Positions 31,621-43,300 of a stretch of 64,000 nucleotides of DNA are shown here, one piece after another. Made by a program: the position numbers and the translations under genes. Each line of letters opens with the position of its first letter. The first letter of the stretch is position 1. Below the pieces are notes generated by a model, which saw only the letters and a program-made list of their open reading frames with translations, was not told where the DNA came from and made no database searches. The stretch is taken from positions 19,096,001-19,160,000 of the forward strand of contig NC_091693.1 of NCBI RefSeq assembly GCF_041296265.1, written 5' to 3'. The DNA comes from Equus caballus (Eukaryota; Chordata; Mammalia; Perissodactyla; Equidae).

Positions 31621-32050
31621 GGTGGACAGGGGCCTCCTCTGAGCTCTGGAAGCCACCTGTGCTGCCTCCACGGTCGCATACAGGCATGCTGGGCTCGGTG
31701 CCCGGAGGCGGAGGGAATGGCCAGGCGGGAGGTGGGTCCCAGATGTGGATTTCACGCCTGTTAGTCTCGGGGGCTGGGAACAAAGTTAGGGTCATAAGAA
31801 ACATATGGGGCTTGCCCCGCTCCTCACTTTCATCTCCCACTTCCCCGGCCCCTGGGTGGGACGCAGCAGGGCTGGGACTGCCCAGGCCTGGGTGGTTCCC
31901 ACAGTCCCTGCTGCCCCCCACCCCCACCCCTCTCTCCCTGCTCTCAGCTCCCACTCCCTCGGGGAGCCCAGCAAACTCCTGATCTGGTTCTTGCCTTCTG
32001 GGCTCTCCTCCGCTGGGGCAATGTGGCCACCGGGCATTTAAATAAGAGCA
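31621..32050. other. unannotated intergenic segment
   Basis: I see no gene, recognisable repeat or RNA here. It is ordinary GC-moderate sequence between the L2 and MIR fragments. Confidence 0.4.
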
Positions 32051-32690
32051 GCAACAAACTCAGATGGCTCTTACTCTGCCAGGCGCTCTTCTAAACCCAT
32101 TACATACAGATGTTAATTCATTTAATCCTCATCGCATGCCCTGTGGGTTACTTGCTATCATTAACATTATCCCCATTTGGCAAATGAGAAAACTGAGGGA
32201 CAGAGAGGGATCTGAACCCAAACAGTCTGGCTGCAGAGTCCGTGCTCATCATGAAAATGGTCCCTGGAGCAGTCCCATCCCATAGAACTTTCTGCAATGT
32301 TGGAGATGTTCTGTATCTGCTCCGTTCAATATGGTAGCCACCAACCCCTTGAAAGGTGGCTGATGTGACTGAGCAACTGAACTTTAAATTTTATTTCATT
32401 GTAATTTATTTAAATTTAAATGGCCCAGTGTGGCTAGTGCCTACTGTATTGGACAGCTCAGCTCTAGAGAACTAAGCTTGCATGCCAGCTCCTTGCTGTG
32501 TGACAGGTGCAAAGACGCCTCGCCTCTCTGAGCATAGTTCTTCACTGAAGAAAGGGTAAAGAATTCTGGCCAAACTCAAACACATCCTGAGTCTGAATCC
32601 CTCTGCTGTCACCTCAAGCCGGAGTCCCCCTGGGGGCCTCAATTTCTTCACCCATATAATGGGGATAATAATAGGATCCGCCCATTTATT
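32050..32690 (+). repeat. MIR SINE fragments
   Basis: Two MIR-like pieces: about 32055-32260 (GCCAGGCGCTCTTCTAAACC, CCCATTTGGCAAATGAGAAA) and about 32475-32680 (GCATGCCAGCTCCTTGCTGT, CTCAATTTCTTCACCCATA). Between them lies AT-rich sequence of no clear class. Confidence 0.6.
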
Positions 32691-32857
32691 CAACAAACGT
32701 TTATTGAGTGCCTATTATGTCCTAGGGGCTGGGGTTACAGCATCGAACAAAACAGATAGAAATCCAAGGTCAGGGCAGCAGAAGGTGGGATGGAAAGTCA
32801 CTCCAGACCACGGCCACTTCCAATTTCAGCCTCTTTTCCCGGAAATGCCTGAAGGCT

Positions 32858-32935
32858 GCTCTGCCTAGCAACTCATGATGTCATGGCATAGTCTGAGTTC
32901 TGATTGGCTGAGGACTTGGCATCAAGCCGCGTGGG
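32858..32935 (+). promoter_or_regulatory. outlying CRE/CCAAT module
   Basis: TGATGTCA at 32876-32883 is followed 27 bases later (start to start) by ATTGGCT at 32903-32909. About 50 surrounding bases resemble the first module of the array at 36.3 kb (GCCTAGCAACTCATGATGTC against GCCTATACCCTATGACGTC, and GATTGGCTGAG against CATTGGCTGAG). See the array entry. Confidence 0.5.
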
Positions 32936-32939
32936 CTAA

Positions 32940-34150
32940 TTTTCCCAAATATCCTTTCTTTTTTCTTTCCTTAATATCAAAACACCTCGTTTAGCTGGAT
33001 CCAAGACAGCCCAGCATCAAAGACTGTATTTCCACCCTCTCTTGAAGCTAGGTGTGGTCACATCACTGAATTCCGGCCAATGAGATAAGAACAGAGGGAT
33101 TGTGTAGCAGCTTTTGGAAAACGTCCCTACAAGTCAGCTGCGTGGGCCTTTTGGCCTTTTCTCTTTGCTTCCTCCATCCTGCTGCATAGATATAGATAAC
33201 GATGACTGGAGTGCTAGCTGCCATCTTGGACCATGAGGACAAGGATCATCCTAAGAATGGTAGAGAGGAAGCTAGAAGGTTCCCATGGCTTGATTGTCTC
33301 CAGACCTCTTTTATGCAAGAGAGAAATATGCTTCTATCTTGTTTAAGCCACTGCTATTTGGGGTTTACTGTGACTCCTCACAATACAGATGCTTGAGGGA
33401 CCACTCCAGGTTCAGTTGAGCTACAAGGTAGACCATTCATTGATCAGTCCTTCAACAAGTATTTATTGAGCATATACTATTTGTCATGTACTTTCCTAGA
33501 TGCAGGGGACACAGCCAGGAACAACTCAAATCCTCGCTCCCATGGAGCTCACGTTCTCGTGGAAGACGCAGAAACAGTAAACAAAAAGACAAATATTTAA
33601 TATGTCAGGTGGTGATAAGTGCTAAGAAGAAAAATCAGGACAAAGGAATGAGGATGATTTTTTTTTTGGAATCACAGAATCTGCCCAAAACCAGTGTTTA
33701 ATTTTAATGCACCACTATATTTACCCAAGCCAAATGTAATGTCTCTGTCGTCTTTCTAAATAACTTAGCTTGAAATGCTCTTTAAGATTCTCAGATTAAA
33801 AGCAAGAAGAATTATTATCCTAAAGTTGATGAAGTCTCCCTGATTTTCTTTTTTAAAAAAATTTCCCTTTATTATAGAAACTAAGAAGAAAAAGAAATTA
33901 TGCACACCATTTCATGGAAATATCTACTTATCACTTTATGCTTTTCCAATGGCACTGTGTCTGCTTGTTACTTGGAGAAAAAAAATATTATTACACAAGG
34001 GTGTGAGATATATATATATATATTTTTAATTTATATCCTTAATTACAGAAAGATTCGAAGGAGCTGCTATTTAATTAGGATCATCAGGGAAGTTCCCTCT
34101 GATGCTGTGAAATTTGAGCAGAGCCACGTGGTGGAAAATTCTAGTGCTCA
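32940..34150. other. AT-rich intergenic DNA with old interspersed repeats
   Basis: The piece at about 33020-33300 (CCAATGAGATAAGAACAGAG, GCTGCCATCTTGGACCATGA) and the one at about 33440-33640 (AGTATTTATTGAGCATATAC, CATGGAGCTCACGTTCTCGT) are typical ancient mammalian repeats whose class I cannot name with confidence. The rest is AT-rich without a coding signal. Confidence 0.45.
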
Positions 34151-34152
34151 CC

Positions 34153-34955
34153 CATATCCCATTGTGGTAGGCAGAATAATGGCCCCCAAAGATGTCGACA
34201 CTCTAATTCTTGGAACCAGTGAATATGTTACCTTACATGGCAAAAGGGACTTTGCAGACGTGATTAAGGTTAAGGACCTTAAGATGGGAAGATTATTCTG
34301 CATTATCTGGGTAAGCCCCATCTAATCACACAGGTCTTTATTTTATTTTATTTTTTAGTGAGGAAGATTGGCCCTTGAGCTAACCTCCATTGCCAATCTT
34401 CCTCTTTTTTTTTTTTTTTTGGCTAAGGAAGATTAGCCCTGAGTTAACATCTGTGCCCATCTTCCTTATTTTGCATGTGGAATGCCACTACTGCATGGCT
34501 TGATGAGCAGTGCATATGTCCACACCTGGGATCTGAATCTGCAAACCCCAGGCCACTGAAGTGGAGCGCACAATTTTAACCAGTACACCACCAGGCCAGC
34601 CCCCACATGGGTCTTTAAAAGCGGAGAACATTTCCCAGCTGTGAGGAGAAAAATACGTGAGGGCAGGAGAAATCTGAAGTGTGGAAAAGACTCGACCTGC
34701 CATTGTTTGCTTTGAAGCTGGAGGAAGGGGCCGTGGCCCAAGGAACGCGGGTGGGCTCCAGAAGCTGGGAATGAAAAGGAGACATTCTCCTCTAGAGTTT
34801 CCAGAAGGAATGCAGCCTTGTTGACACCTCGATTTTACCAGTAAAACCCGTGTCGGGCTTTTGACCTATAGAACAGCGAGATAATAAATTTGCATTGTTT
34901 CAGCTGCTGAGTTTGTGATAATTTGTTGTGGTAGCAATAGAAAATCAACACACTG
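34153..34955 (+). mobile_element. MaLR (MLT1-type) LTR fossil split by an ERE
   Basis: An old ERVL-MaLR LTR, recognised by GGCAGAATAATGGCCCCCAA at its 5' side and AGCGAGATAATAAATTTGCA at its 3' side. It is interrupted by the minus-strand ERE at 34338-34604. It is broken, has no internal genes and is of placental-wide age. Confidence 0.7.
34338..34604 (-). mobile_element. ERE SINE inserted in an LTR
   Basis: Minus-strand ERE starting with T-rich sequence, then GAGGAAGATTGGCCC and ending CACCAGGCCAGCCCC. Similar flanks ACAGGTCTTTA (before) and TGGGTCTTTAA (after) are the likely target-site duplication, so it landed inside the older LTR. Part of its 3' section is present twice. Confidence 0.9.
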
Positions 34956-35152
34956 GTTCCCCTCTCTTTTCAGACACATAAGGGAATTCTTTTTCCTCAC
35001 CTTCAGGCAATTGGGTGGACCCACGTAAGCAATGTTGACCAATGAGCTGTGAGTGGAAGGGCCAGAGTTGTTCCTGGGCCAAAGCATTTATTTCTTGTGT
35101 GGGACCATTCATTGCTCTCTCTCTCCTTGCCACATTGATTAAGGATGCCCTG

Positions 35153-35384
35153 GGGGCTGGCCCGGTGGCACAGTGGTTAAGTTTGCATGTTCTGCTTCTT
35201 GGCAGCCTGGGGTTGGTCGGTTCAGATCCCAGGTGTGGCAAAAGCTATGCTGTGGTAAGCGTCCCAGTATAAAGTGGAGGAAGATGGGCATGGATGTTAG
35301 CTCAGGGCCCATCTTTCTCAGCAAAAAGAGGAGGATTGGTAGCAGTTAGCTCAGGGCTAATCTTCCTCAAAAAAAAAAAAAAAA
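35153..35384 (+). mobile_element. ERE SINE with target-site duplication
   Basis: ERE head GGGGCTGGCCCGGTGGCACA, CCAGTATAAAGTGGAGGAAG and a 16-base A tail. GGATGCCCTGG before it and GTATGCCCTGG after it are a clear duplication. Confidence 0.93.
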
Positions 35385-35609
35385 GTATGCCCTGGGTTGC
35401 AGTTGGTGCAGTGATAAAATGGTGGATACCTCTCAACCCAGACTCTTGAATGACTATGTGGAAAAGCACCCCTTCCTGACTTGCATGGGACATGTACCTG
35501 AACAAGAAATCAACTTTCATTGTGTCAAGCCAACAGAGCTAGCCTAACCTGACTACTGAAATGGAAGGTCTCGATGTACAAATACAGGAACTAGTTTGCT
35601 GTTATAGGA

Positions 35610-35960
35610 GGAAGTGTGTCCCAGGAAGAGGGAATGGCAAGTGCAGAGGCCCTGAGACAGAGTGTGCTTGGTTTTTAAAGGAACAAGAAGGTCGGTGTGG
35701 CAGCAGAAGTGTGAATGAAGGGGGATTGTAGGAGGTGAGATGTTATGTGGTGGGGGTAGATCATAAGGGCCTTGTAGAGTAGGACGAGAACTTTGGATTT
35801 TACCCTGAGGGAGATGGGAAGCTATTCAAAACCTCGGAGCACAGTAGTCACATGATCCGATTTAGGTTTTAAAGCTATCATCCTGACTTCTATGTGAAGA
35901 AGACTCTAAGGGGGTTGCGGGGAGACCAGTGTGGAGACTACTGTAATAATCCAAGGTGGC
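35610..35960 (+). repeat. old interspersed repeat, unclassified
   Basis: CAGGAAGAGGGAATGGCAAG, GGGCCTTGTAGAGTAGGAC and CTACTGTAATAATCCAAGG form a familiar ancient mammalian repeat whose family I cannot name reliably. It shares its start with a segment in CA11 intron 3 (24640 on). Confidence 0.5.
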
Positions 35961-36279
35961 AGCAGTGGGAATGGTAAAAAACGGTTGAATTATGATCACA
36001 TTTAGTAGCTGGAGTATACAGGATTTGCTGATGCACAGGATTTGAAGGTGGAGTGGTGGAGTGAATGGCCAATTGAATTGGCTTCAAGAGAGGATGAAAA
36101 GCGCAAAAATAAGGAATATAGCGTTTTGATGGAACAGAGAATTTTTCTTAGAAAATCTCTTCAAGACTCCTAATTCTTGCTTCCAAGATGCCCCCACCCT
36201 GGGCCCAGCTCCAGGTCAAAGGCAAGTTTCCCCAGTTATAGGATATTATTGGCAGCTCGGGATCAAACAGTCACCTCCT

Positions 36280-37310
36280 GGAGGCTATTTCCTGCCTTTT
36301 CCAGTCTCATCAGGAGCGTACCCAAAACGTTTGCTGGGGGGCTTCATTCTCTCTGCCTATACCCTATGACGTCATGGCCCATCCTGACTTCCCATTGGCT
36401 GAGCTGCCCACTTTTCTCTCAGGAAAGAACAGCGTTGCTGTCTAGGCCCAAATGGACCTTAAGTCATCTCTCTGCTCCTGAGACCCCCTCAGAGAACTCC
36501 CCCAGTGACTCTCCTACAAAGGTCACTCAAACTTGAAATTGCGTTGTTGACTGTGGGTGCAGGGGGCAGAGGTCAGGGCAGCAAGGAAAGTCCTGCTTCC
36601 TGCCTTCTAAGCCCCACCCCTCTGGCTTGGAGGTACCCACCTATTGGGTGGGGATAGAATTCTGCTTAGCACCAAGTGATGTCATACTACTCTGTGGTTC
36701 CCAATTGGCTGTTCTCTCAGCAAAGGCTTTAGGGGGCGCTTCAAGACCAGATAAACCTGTCAGAACCCTCTTCAGATATTCCCTCAAAGTCCCTTTATTC
36801 CTTTCTCAGAGAACATCCTGGAGCCCATCAGGAACAGAAAGTTCCTCAATGCGGAACTTTCTGGAAATCTGGCACCTCTTTCCTTTCCTTGGACGTATTT
36901 CCCGCCTTTTCTAGCCACCCTCCCCTCCCACTGGCTTTTGGCCAATCATCGGGGAACACAAATCTGACTAGCACCCAGTGACGTCAGACCAGCTCTTTCA
37001 TTGGATTGGCTGTTCTGGCACGGAGCGTAGGCATATTTTGGCTCCCTAGATTTACTCGGGGCCTTCTTTATCTGCTCCTCAGAGACCCTCTCAGCACAGA
37101 GCAGAGGGTTTGTAGACGAAATTCTCCAAGATTTAAGACTTTATTGAGGGGACCAGCTGCATAGGTCACAGGCCAAACGGCCCAAGCACAGACCAAAGGC
37201 CCTGCTCGCAGTTTGCCCCTCGGGTTAAGCGACCCTCGTGCCTGCACGGCGCTGGCGCGCGCGCAGTGACGTCACGGGCTCCGCGGCGTCTGATTGGCTC
37301 GCTAAGGGAC
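36280..37310 (+). repeat. tandem array of about 300-bp units with CRE and CCAAT modules
   Basis: Three full units and a fourth partial one are seen. CREs lie at 36367-36374 (TGACGTCA), 36677-36684 (TGATGTCA), 36979-36986 (TGACGTCA) and 37267-37274 (TGACGTCA), 286-310 bases apart. Each is followed by ATTGGCT (reverse CCAAT) starting 26-27 bases later. Other shared parts are CCTGCCTTTTCCAG / CCCGCCTTTTCTAG before the CRE and CTCTCTGCTCCTGAGACCCC / ATCTGCTCCTCAGAGACCCT after it. The fourth module lies in CpG-rich DNA within the NTN5 3' UTR. The pattern suggests a duplicated promoter-like module pointing into the + strand. Confidence 0.75.
37140..37145 (-). terminator. NTN5: NTN5 poly(A) signal (AATAAA)
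   Basis: AATAAA on the minus strand (CCTCAATAAAGTC) lies about 245 bases past the NTN5 stop codon; cleavage should fall near 37120. Confidence 0.75.
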
Positions 37311-37388
37311 GCACCGTCGAGGCGGAAGGCTTCCCTCACCGTCGCTGCCAAGTTCCTTGTTGGGGCTCGAGGCCGCCCACTTGGGGCG

Positions 37389-40300
37389 CTAGTGCTCGGG
37401 CCCGGGGCTCGGGGTTGGAGGTCGGAGGCCGCGACAGCCCCCGGCGTGCTCCTCTTGCTGCAGCCGCCGCAGCGGCCGGGCCCAGCGCGGCCTCCACGGC
37501 AGCGCGAGGCCGTGGCGGTCGAGGACGAGGCGCGCGGGGTCGGGGCCGCCTGCCGCGCTGCCCAGCAGCAGGTAGTCGACGCCGGGCCGCAGGCGCAGGC
37601 AGCCGCAAGTCAGGTCGGCGCCGGGCACCCAGGCGTCCTGGTCGCCGCTGCGCACGGGCCGCGCCCGCTGCTTGTACACGGCCAGCACGCGCACCGCCAG
37701 CCGCCGCCACGCCGGGCCCGCCCCGTCGGACGCCAGCACCTGCGCGCGGAGAACTGCGGGGAGGGGAAATGTCAGGCCTGGGCGGGGGGTTGCGGGGTGG
37801 CCCCCAGGGTCCCTGGAGTCAGTCTTGGTGGGGAGGGGCCTGGGATCCGGGGGAGGGGGCGTCCGGGATCGTGTCGGGAAGGAGACCTTGAACCTTTGAG
37901 GGGAGAGGTCTGGGGATCTGGCCTTGTGTCGTGAGGGGTGGAGCCTGCTGGAGAAGACGTGGTCAAGGCAAGGAGGGCGAGGATTATGGAGCGTGAGGCG
38001 GGGTTCCAGAATTGTGATTGGGAAGGGTGGGGCTACTCCAGAGGAGAGGAGGCCAGACAGGGCGAAGTACCTAGGAGCCTGGGATATGCCAGGTGGGGGA
38101 CTTTGGGGGTCACAGTAGGAGCAGCGGATGCAGGAATTAAAGGTGTGGGGAGCTAGGGGGACTCTACAGTGGGTGGGGCTGGAAACAAGCAGAAGAGGCA
38201 GGTCCCGGGTCTGTAATGCAACGGGGTCAGAAGGTATCAGGAGCGGAGCCCTTGGAAAGGGAGGTATTGCTGGGGGAGGGGCTCTGGGATAAATTTAGGG
38301 CCTAGAAGGAGGTCTGTCCCTGGAACCTGATGGTTGAGGTCATACTAGTGGTGATTCAGAGAAATGTACTTTCCTAGGGGGTGAGATGAGACGTGTTGGG
38401 GGCAGGACTCTGGCTAGCAAGCTGGGTCTGTGGGGCAGAAGATCTCGTGGGAGGTGGGGGGAGAAGGCTGCACCTTCCAAGTCTGAGGATGCTCATGGCC
38501 AGATGAGGATCCTCAGCGAGGCGAGGTCTGGGCTCCTCTACCATGGAGGGAAGTGAGGGGTTGGTGTAGACTCAAGGGCTGGGCTGAACTCCTAAGTGTC
38601 TAAGGGAGCTGAGTTTCCTGAGGTCCTAGGCCCTGGGGTCATGGGGCTGGTGTAGACTGATGAGTTAGAGAATTGTGGGGTCAGTCTCTGTGGGAGTGGG
38701 GCTAAGGCTCAGATATCTGGGACCCCAAAGGGAGGCTGGGAGGGTCTGAGGTAGCAGAACAGGGCAAGGACCCATTCTCTTCAACCAGCTCCCCTCTCAT
38801 CCCCAGGAGGCCACCTCCTTCCCTCAGGGATGTTGGGCTGAAGGAGATGGTGAAACTCTGCCAGGCCAAGAACACGAGGGAAGAGAAGACATAGGAAGGT
38901 AGTGAATACTCCCCTCTCCACTGCCCCTTCCCCCAACTCGTTTTCTATCCCATTAGGTCCTGGATCAGGAAGGGCCCTTGAAGAGTCCAGCATCCCTTCC
39001 CATTTCAGATCAGAACACTGAGGGTCTGAGAAGGTGGCCTGGAGGCAGTCATCAAACACCTGTGCAGCGGCCGGCCCTCTTTCTCCCCAGCACTCACCGT
39101 AGTCCTGCTGGCAGTACCTCCGAAGGTTCATGTGTACCCTGGTGTCCGAGATATTGCAGTAGTTTTGACACTGAGGGTCTGGGGAGGGTCAGGCTGTCTG
39201 CAGTGGGCTCCCGAGGCCTGGACCACAGCATTCTGCCCCTGCCCGTCCCCGCATTCCCTCCTGATGGATGGCTGGGGTGCCCAAACCCTTTGGTCGCGGC
39301 TCCATGGGCCAGCGCTGTATCCCCACCTGGGGGCCCAATCAGCCCATCCCCGATCCCTCTTGCTGCCGGAGATCTCCACGCCAGCCTGTCTTACCAGAGC
39401 TATAAGCACCAGGGGTCGTAGAAAGGGTGGTAGTTGCCTCTGGGATTCCTATGAGAGAGCAAAGGAGAAAGTCAGCCGTAGTCTCCCCAGCCCTAGAGGA
39501 ACCCAGGCATTCCAGATACCAGCTGTCTATTCCCTTAAGAGGGCAAGCATCCTCCTCCCTCAGAACCTGGGGTCCTGGTCCCCAGCCCCTCCTCCCTCAG
39601 ACCCAGGAGTCCAGGCCCCAGCCCCTCCTCCCTCAGACCCCGGAGTCCAGCCCCAGCCCCTCCTCCCTCAGACCCAGGAGTCCAGGCCCCAGCCCCTCCT
39701 CCCTCAGACCCAGGAGTCCGGGCTCCCAGCCTCTTCCTCCCCAAGACTGAGGAGCCTGGAATTTGAGTCCCCACCTGCCCAAGGACCCAGAGTCCAGCCT
39801 CCAGCTTCTAGCTCCCATCTCCCAGGGACCCAGCTCTCCCCACCTTTGCCCACTGGAGATCTGGGCTGTCTCCATCCCGCCCCACTTAGGACTTGTGGCC
39901 CTGCCCCTCAGGACTCACGCTGGCAGGGCATCCTGGGGGAGCGGCTCTGCTGGTAGCCAGGACCACAGCGGTTGCACGTCAGGCCGGTGACCCCTAATTT
40001 GCAGGAGCACTGCCCGCTGGTCTGGTTGCAGGTGCCACCTGTTGCGCCAATAGGGTGGCACTGGCAGGCTACATGAGGAGAGGAGCTGGGGATCTGGGGT
40101 GTCTGAACCCCAGAGGCTCCCTCCCAATTCCCCAGCCCCTCCTCCCCCAGACCCAGGGGTCCAGGCCCCAGCCCCTCCTCCCTCAGCCCCAGGAGTCCCG
40201 TCCTGCCTCCTTTCCTCCTAGGCTGGGCTGTAGCCTCCACTCACCCCTGCAGGCCTTGCGGCTGGTGATGGGCTGGCTGGGATCCCTCCAGAACCCCGGC

Positions 40301-43300
40301 TGGCAGTAGTGGCAGTGCCGCCCCGCTGTGTGGTGGCGGCACCGCTCGCAAACACCCCCGCTCCGGCCCCCCGACAGCCTGAACAGCTCAGAGTTGAACC
40401 TGCACCGTCGGGCGTGCTGGTTGCAGGAGCAGGCTAGAAGCAAGATGGAGCAGGGGCATGTCAGTCCCGGGCTTTCTGTTCCCTGTCCCCAGCTTTCTTC
40501 CCACCGCCCTATGGAAAGGAAATACAGCGTGGGTACAACATAAAGAGACTGCCTGCAGGTCCCTGGGAAGCCTGGGTCCCAGAACCTCTTCATTGTGTTC
40601 TTTAAAATGGGTGCAGTGGACCGGAGCTGGGTAAACCCGAGGGGACCAATGGACCTCCTGAATATGTGTGTGAAACCACGGGCCTTAAAGACAAGTGACG
40701 GCTCCAGGCGTGGGCCGTGGAGTCAGACCCCTGTGTGCACGCATCCCACCGCCTCCCTTGGGCATGTGGCTTCTCCTTTCTGCAGCTCAGCTTCCCTTGT
40801 TGTCAAATGGCATTTAGAGTGTCTGCTTCATGAGGTTTAAATGAAATCACGTGGATATAAAGCCCCTAACCCAGGGCCTGACGCAGAGCATGTTCCTGCT
40901 GTTTAGAGCTCCCCTGTGCCAGGTGCCGAGTGGCGGGTTTCATCCTCCCAGCCGCTCTGTGAGGCCCGTTCTCTCATCATCCCCATCTTACAGAAACGAA
41001 CACTGAGGCTCAGAGAGTTGAAGTCAACTGCCCAAGGTAACACAGCGAAGGAGTGGTCAGAGGCAGTGTTGGAACCCTTCTGGCTGCAGAGTCCGTGCTC
41101 TCAGCCCCCACGCTCCAGCGCCTCTCACCCGGCTCACATGAGGCCTCCTGAGCATGTACGTGTTCCTGGGGAGCAGTGATCAGGTTTTCTCAGGCAGTGG
41201 CTTTCAAAGCTTCCTCCTTATCGCAATTACCGGGGAAATGTTTCAAAAGATCAACGGATTCCAGCACCAGCCCAGGCCTTCTCTGGGGCCCAGGGCTCTG
41301 TGTTTCCGGCAAGCATCCCAGAGTAGGATGCTGATGCAGGGGTTCGTGGACCGCTCTTTGGAGAGATCTGAGGAGTTTTTGACTCCAAGAAGTTTGCGAG
41401 GCCTGTACTGGCAGGTCTGGAGGGCCCCGAGGTAGTGGGGACGTCAGGGAGCCGAGACAGTCGTGTGTTCTTGGTGAGTGACTCCCCCTCTCTCAGCCTG
41501 GGTTTCCTCCCCCCAGTGGGGCTCTCCGTCCCTCTCTCCAGGGTTTTTTGGGCCTTAGAGGGGGCATTGCTCTTCAGATTCACAGTGGGTGGAGTCTGTG
41601 ACCTGAGTGACCACTTCACCTCACTTCCCTCTGGAAAACTCGGATCAGGGGACGGGTCCAGATGCCCATGCGTGTGAAGCCTGCGGCCCCGCCACGGGTG
41701 TTAGTCTCAGCCTGTCTGCACAGACCCTTCTCCACCACAGCGTTGTCTGTCTCTTACCCAGGTTCAGAGGGCAGCGCCCAGCGCAGCCCCGGGGGATGTG
41801 ATCCTCAGAGCGACTGCCTCCCCGACTCCCAGTCCCTGTCCAGGCCCAGCAGGAACCCCGCCCCACCACCAGGCCACGTGAGTCTCCCCTCCCTCACTCC
41901 CCTTTGGGGGCATCAGATCTGGCTGGTGGGAATGGATCGAGGGAACAGATGCCCTGAGGTAGCGGGGACAGAGGGCCAGGGAGGACGGGGCCTCCTGGGA
42001 AGTTCCCAGTGGGGATGAGGACAGAGTGGGGAGCCGAGGACAGTGGGATGATCTGTGAGTCCACCTGATGTTGCAGGAGGAAAGAGATGGGGAGGGGCGC
42101 AGACAAAGGACGTGGGAGGTGGAGAGAGGGAGGCCCAGGGAAGTCGAGTGTGTGTGTGTGTGTGTGTGTGTCTGTGTGTGTGTGTCTCTTGGTGGAGAGC
42201 AGTGCCCTCCCAGGGCCTGGTGACACACTCAGACCCTCTGGAAGGGCTACAGGCTGTCTCTGAGGAGGGGCTGCTGGAGGGAGGGGGAAGGGCCTAGACT
42301 CTGGAAGCCTGGTGGAGGGGGAGAGTCGTTGAGCGGGCTTGGGGAGGGCTGGTCCATGGTCCAGCCAAGTGGGTGGCGCAGCTTGCAGGAAGGAGTCCAG
42401 TCCCAGAGCTGCCCCCTGCTGGCAGTGAGGCTTTGGGCAAGTGCCGCATCCCCTTAGGACTCCCCTTCCTCATGTGGGGAGTGGGAACGCTGGCAGAGGC
42501 TCCAGAAGCTCTTCCTTCGTGCCAGGTACCTTGTTTATTCTAAGGACTTTCTGTATATTCACTCAATTGTCACTACAGCCTGTAAAGGAAATGCTGTTAC
42601 TGTTCCCACTTTACTGATGAGGAAATAGAGGCACAGAGAGGTTAAGCCACTTGCCCGAGGTCACACAGCCAGTAAGCAAGTTGCTGGGACTGGAGCCCAG
42701 GCAGTTTGTCTGTCATGGGAGGCTGTCGTGGCCATGCTCCTGTCTGTTGCCCTAGACCACCTAGTGTGACAGCACCTCATGAGAACTTGGCAGGGACAAA
42801 CCAAGACCCCAGAACTTGGCTTCCTGAGTCCCGATTCTGGCCCTGCCACTTATTGGCTGTGTGTCGTTGTGCAAGGGACTTCCCAACCCTAGCCTCAGTC
42901 TCTTCATCTGTGAAATGGGCCTGATGACAATACCTGCCTGGCGCATAGTAGGTGACCGATAAATATGTATTTAATGAATAAATACATCCCGCATGTGGTT
43001 GATTTGATGAGTCAGGAACGGTCCAGCCGCCCTTTTCCCCTAAAACCTCTCCTTAAATATCACCTGAGCACCCGCAATGAGCCAGGCCCTGGGCTGGGTG
43101 CTCACATAGCATCATCATGGTGGAGAGACTGGCCCCCTAGTGAGCAGTGGGCAGCTGGAGGTCTGGAGGTGGAGGGGGGAGGTGACGAGGGGAGCCAGGC
43201 TGGAGCACAGTCGGGGGTGGGGGGAGGGAGGAGGAGGGAAGGGCAGGGGAGCAGCTGCTGGGGAGTCACGGGGCTGGGTGGTTGGTGGGGGAGGGTGGCA

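Noticed and set aside
39132-39956. 274-codon proline-rich frame on the + strand in NTN5.
   Set aside because: It is produced by the 36-bp minisatellite and crosses antisense NTN5 exons.
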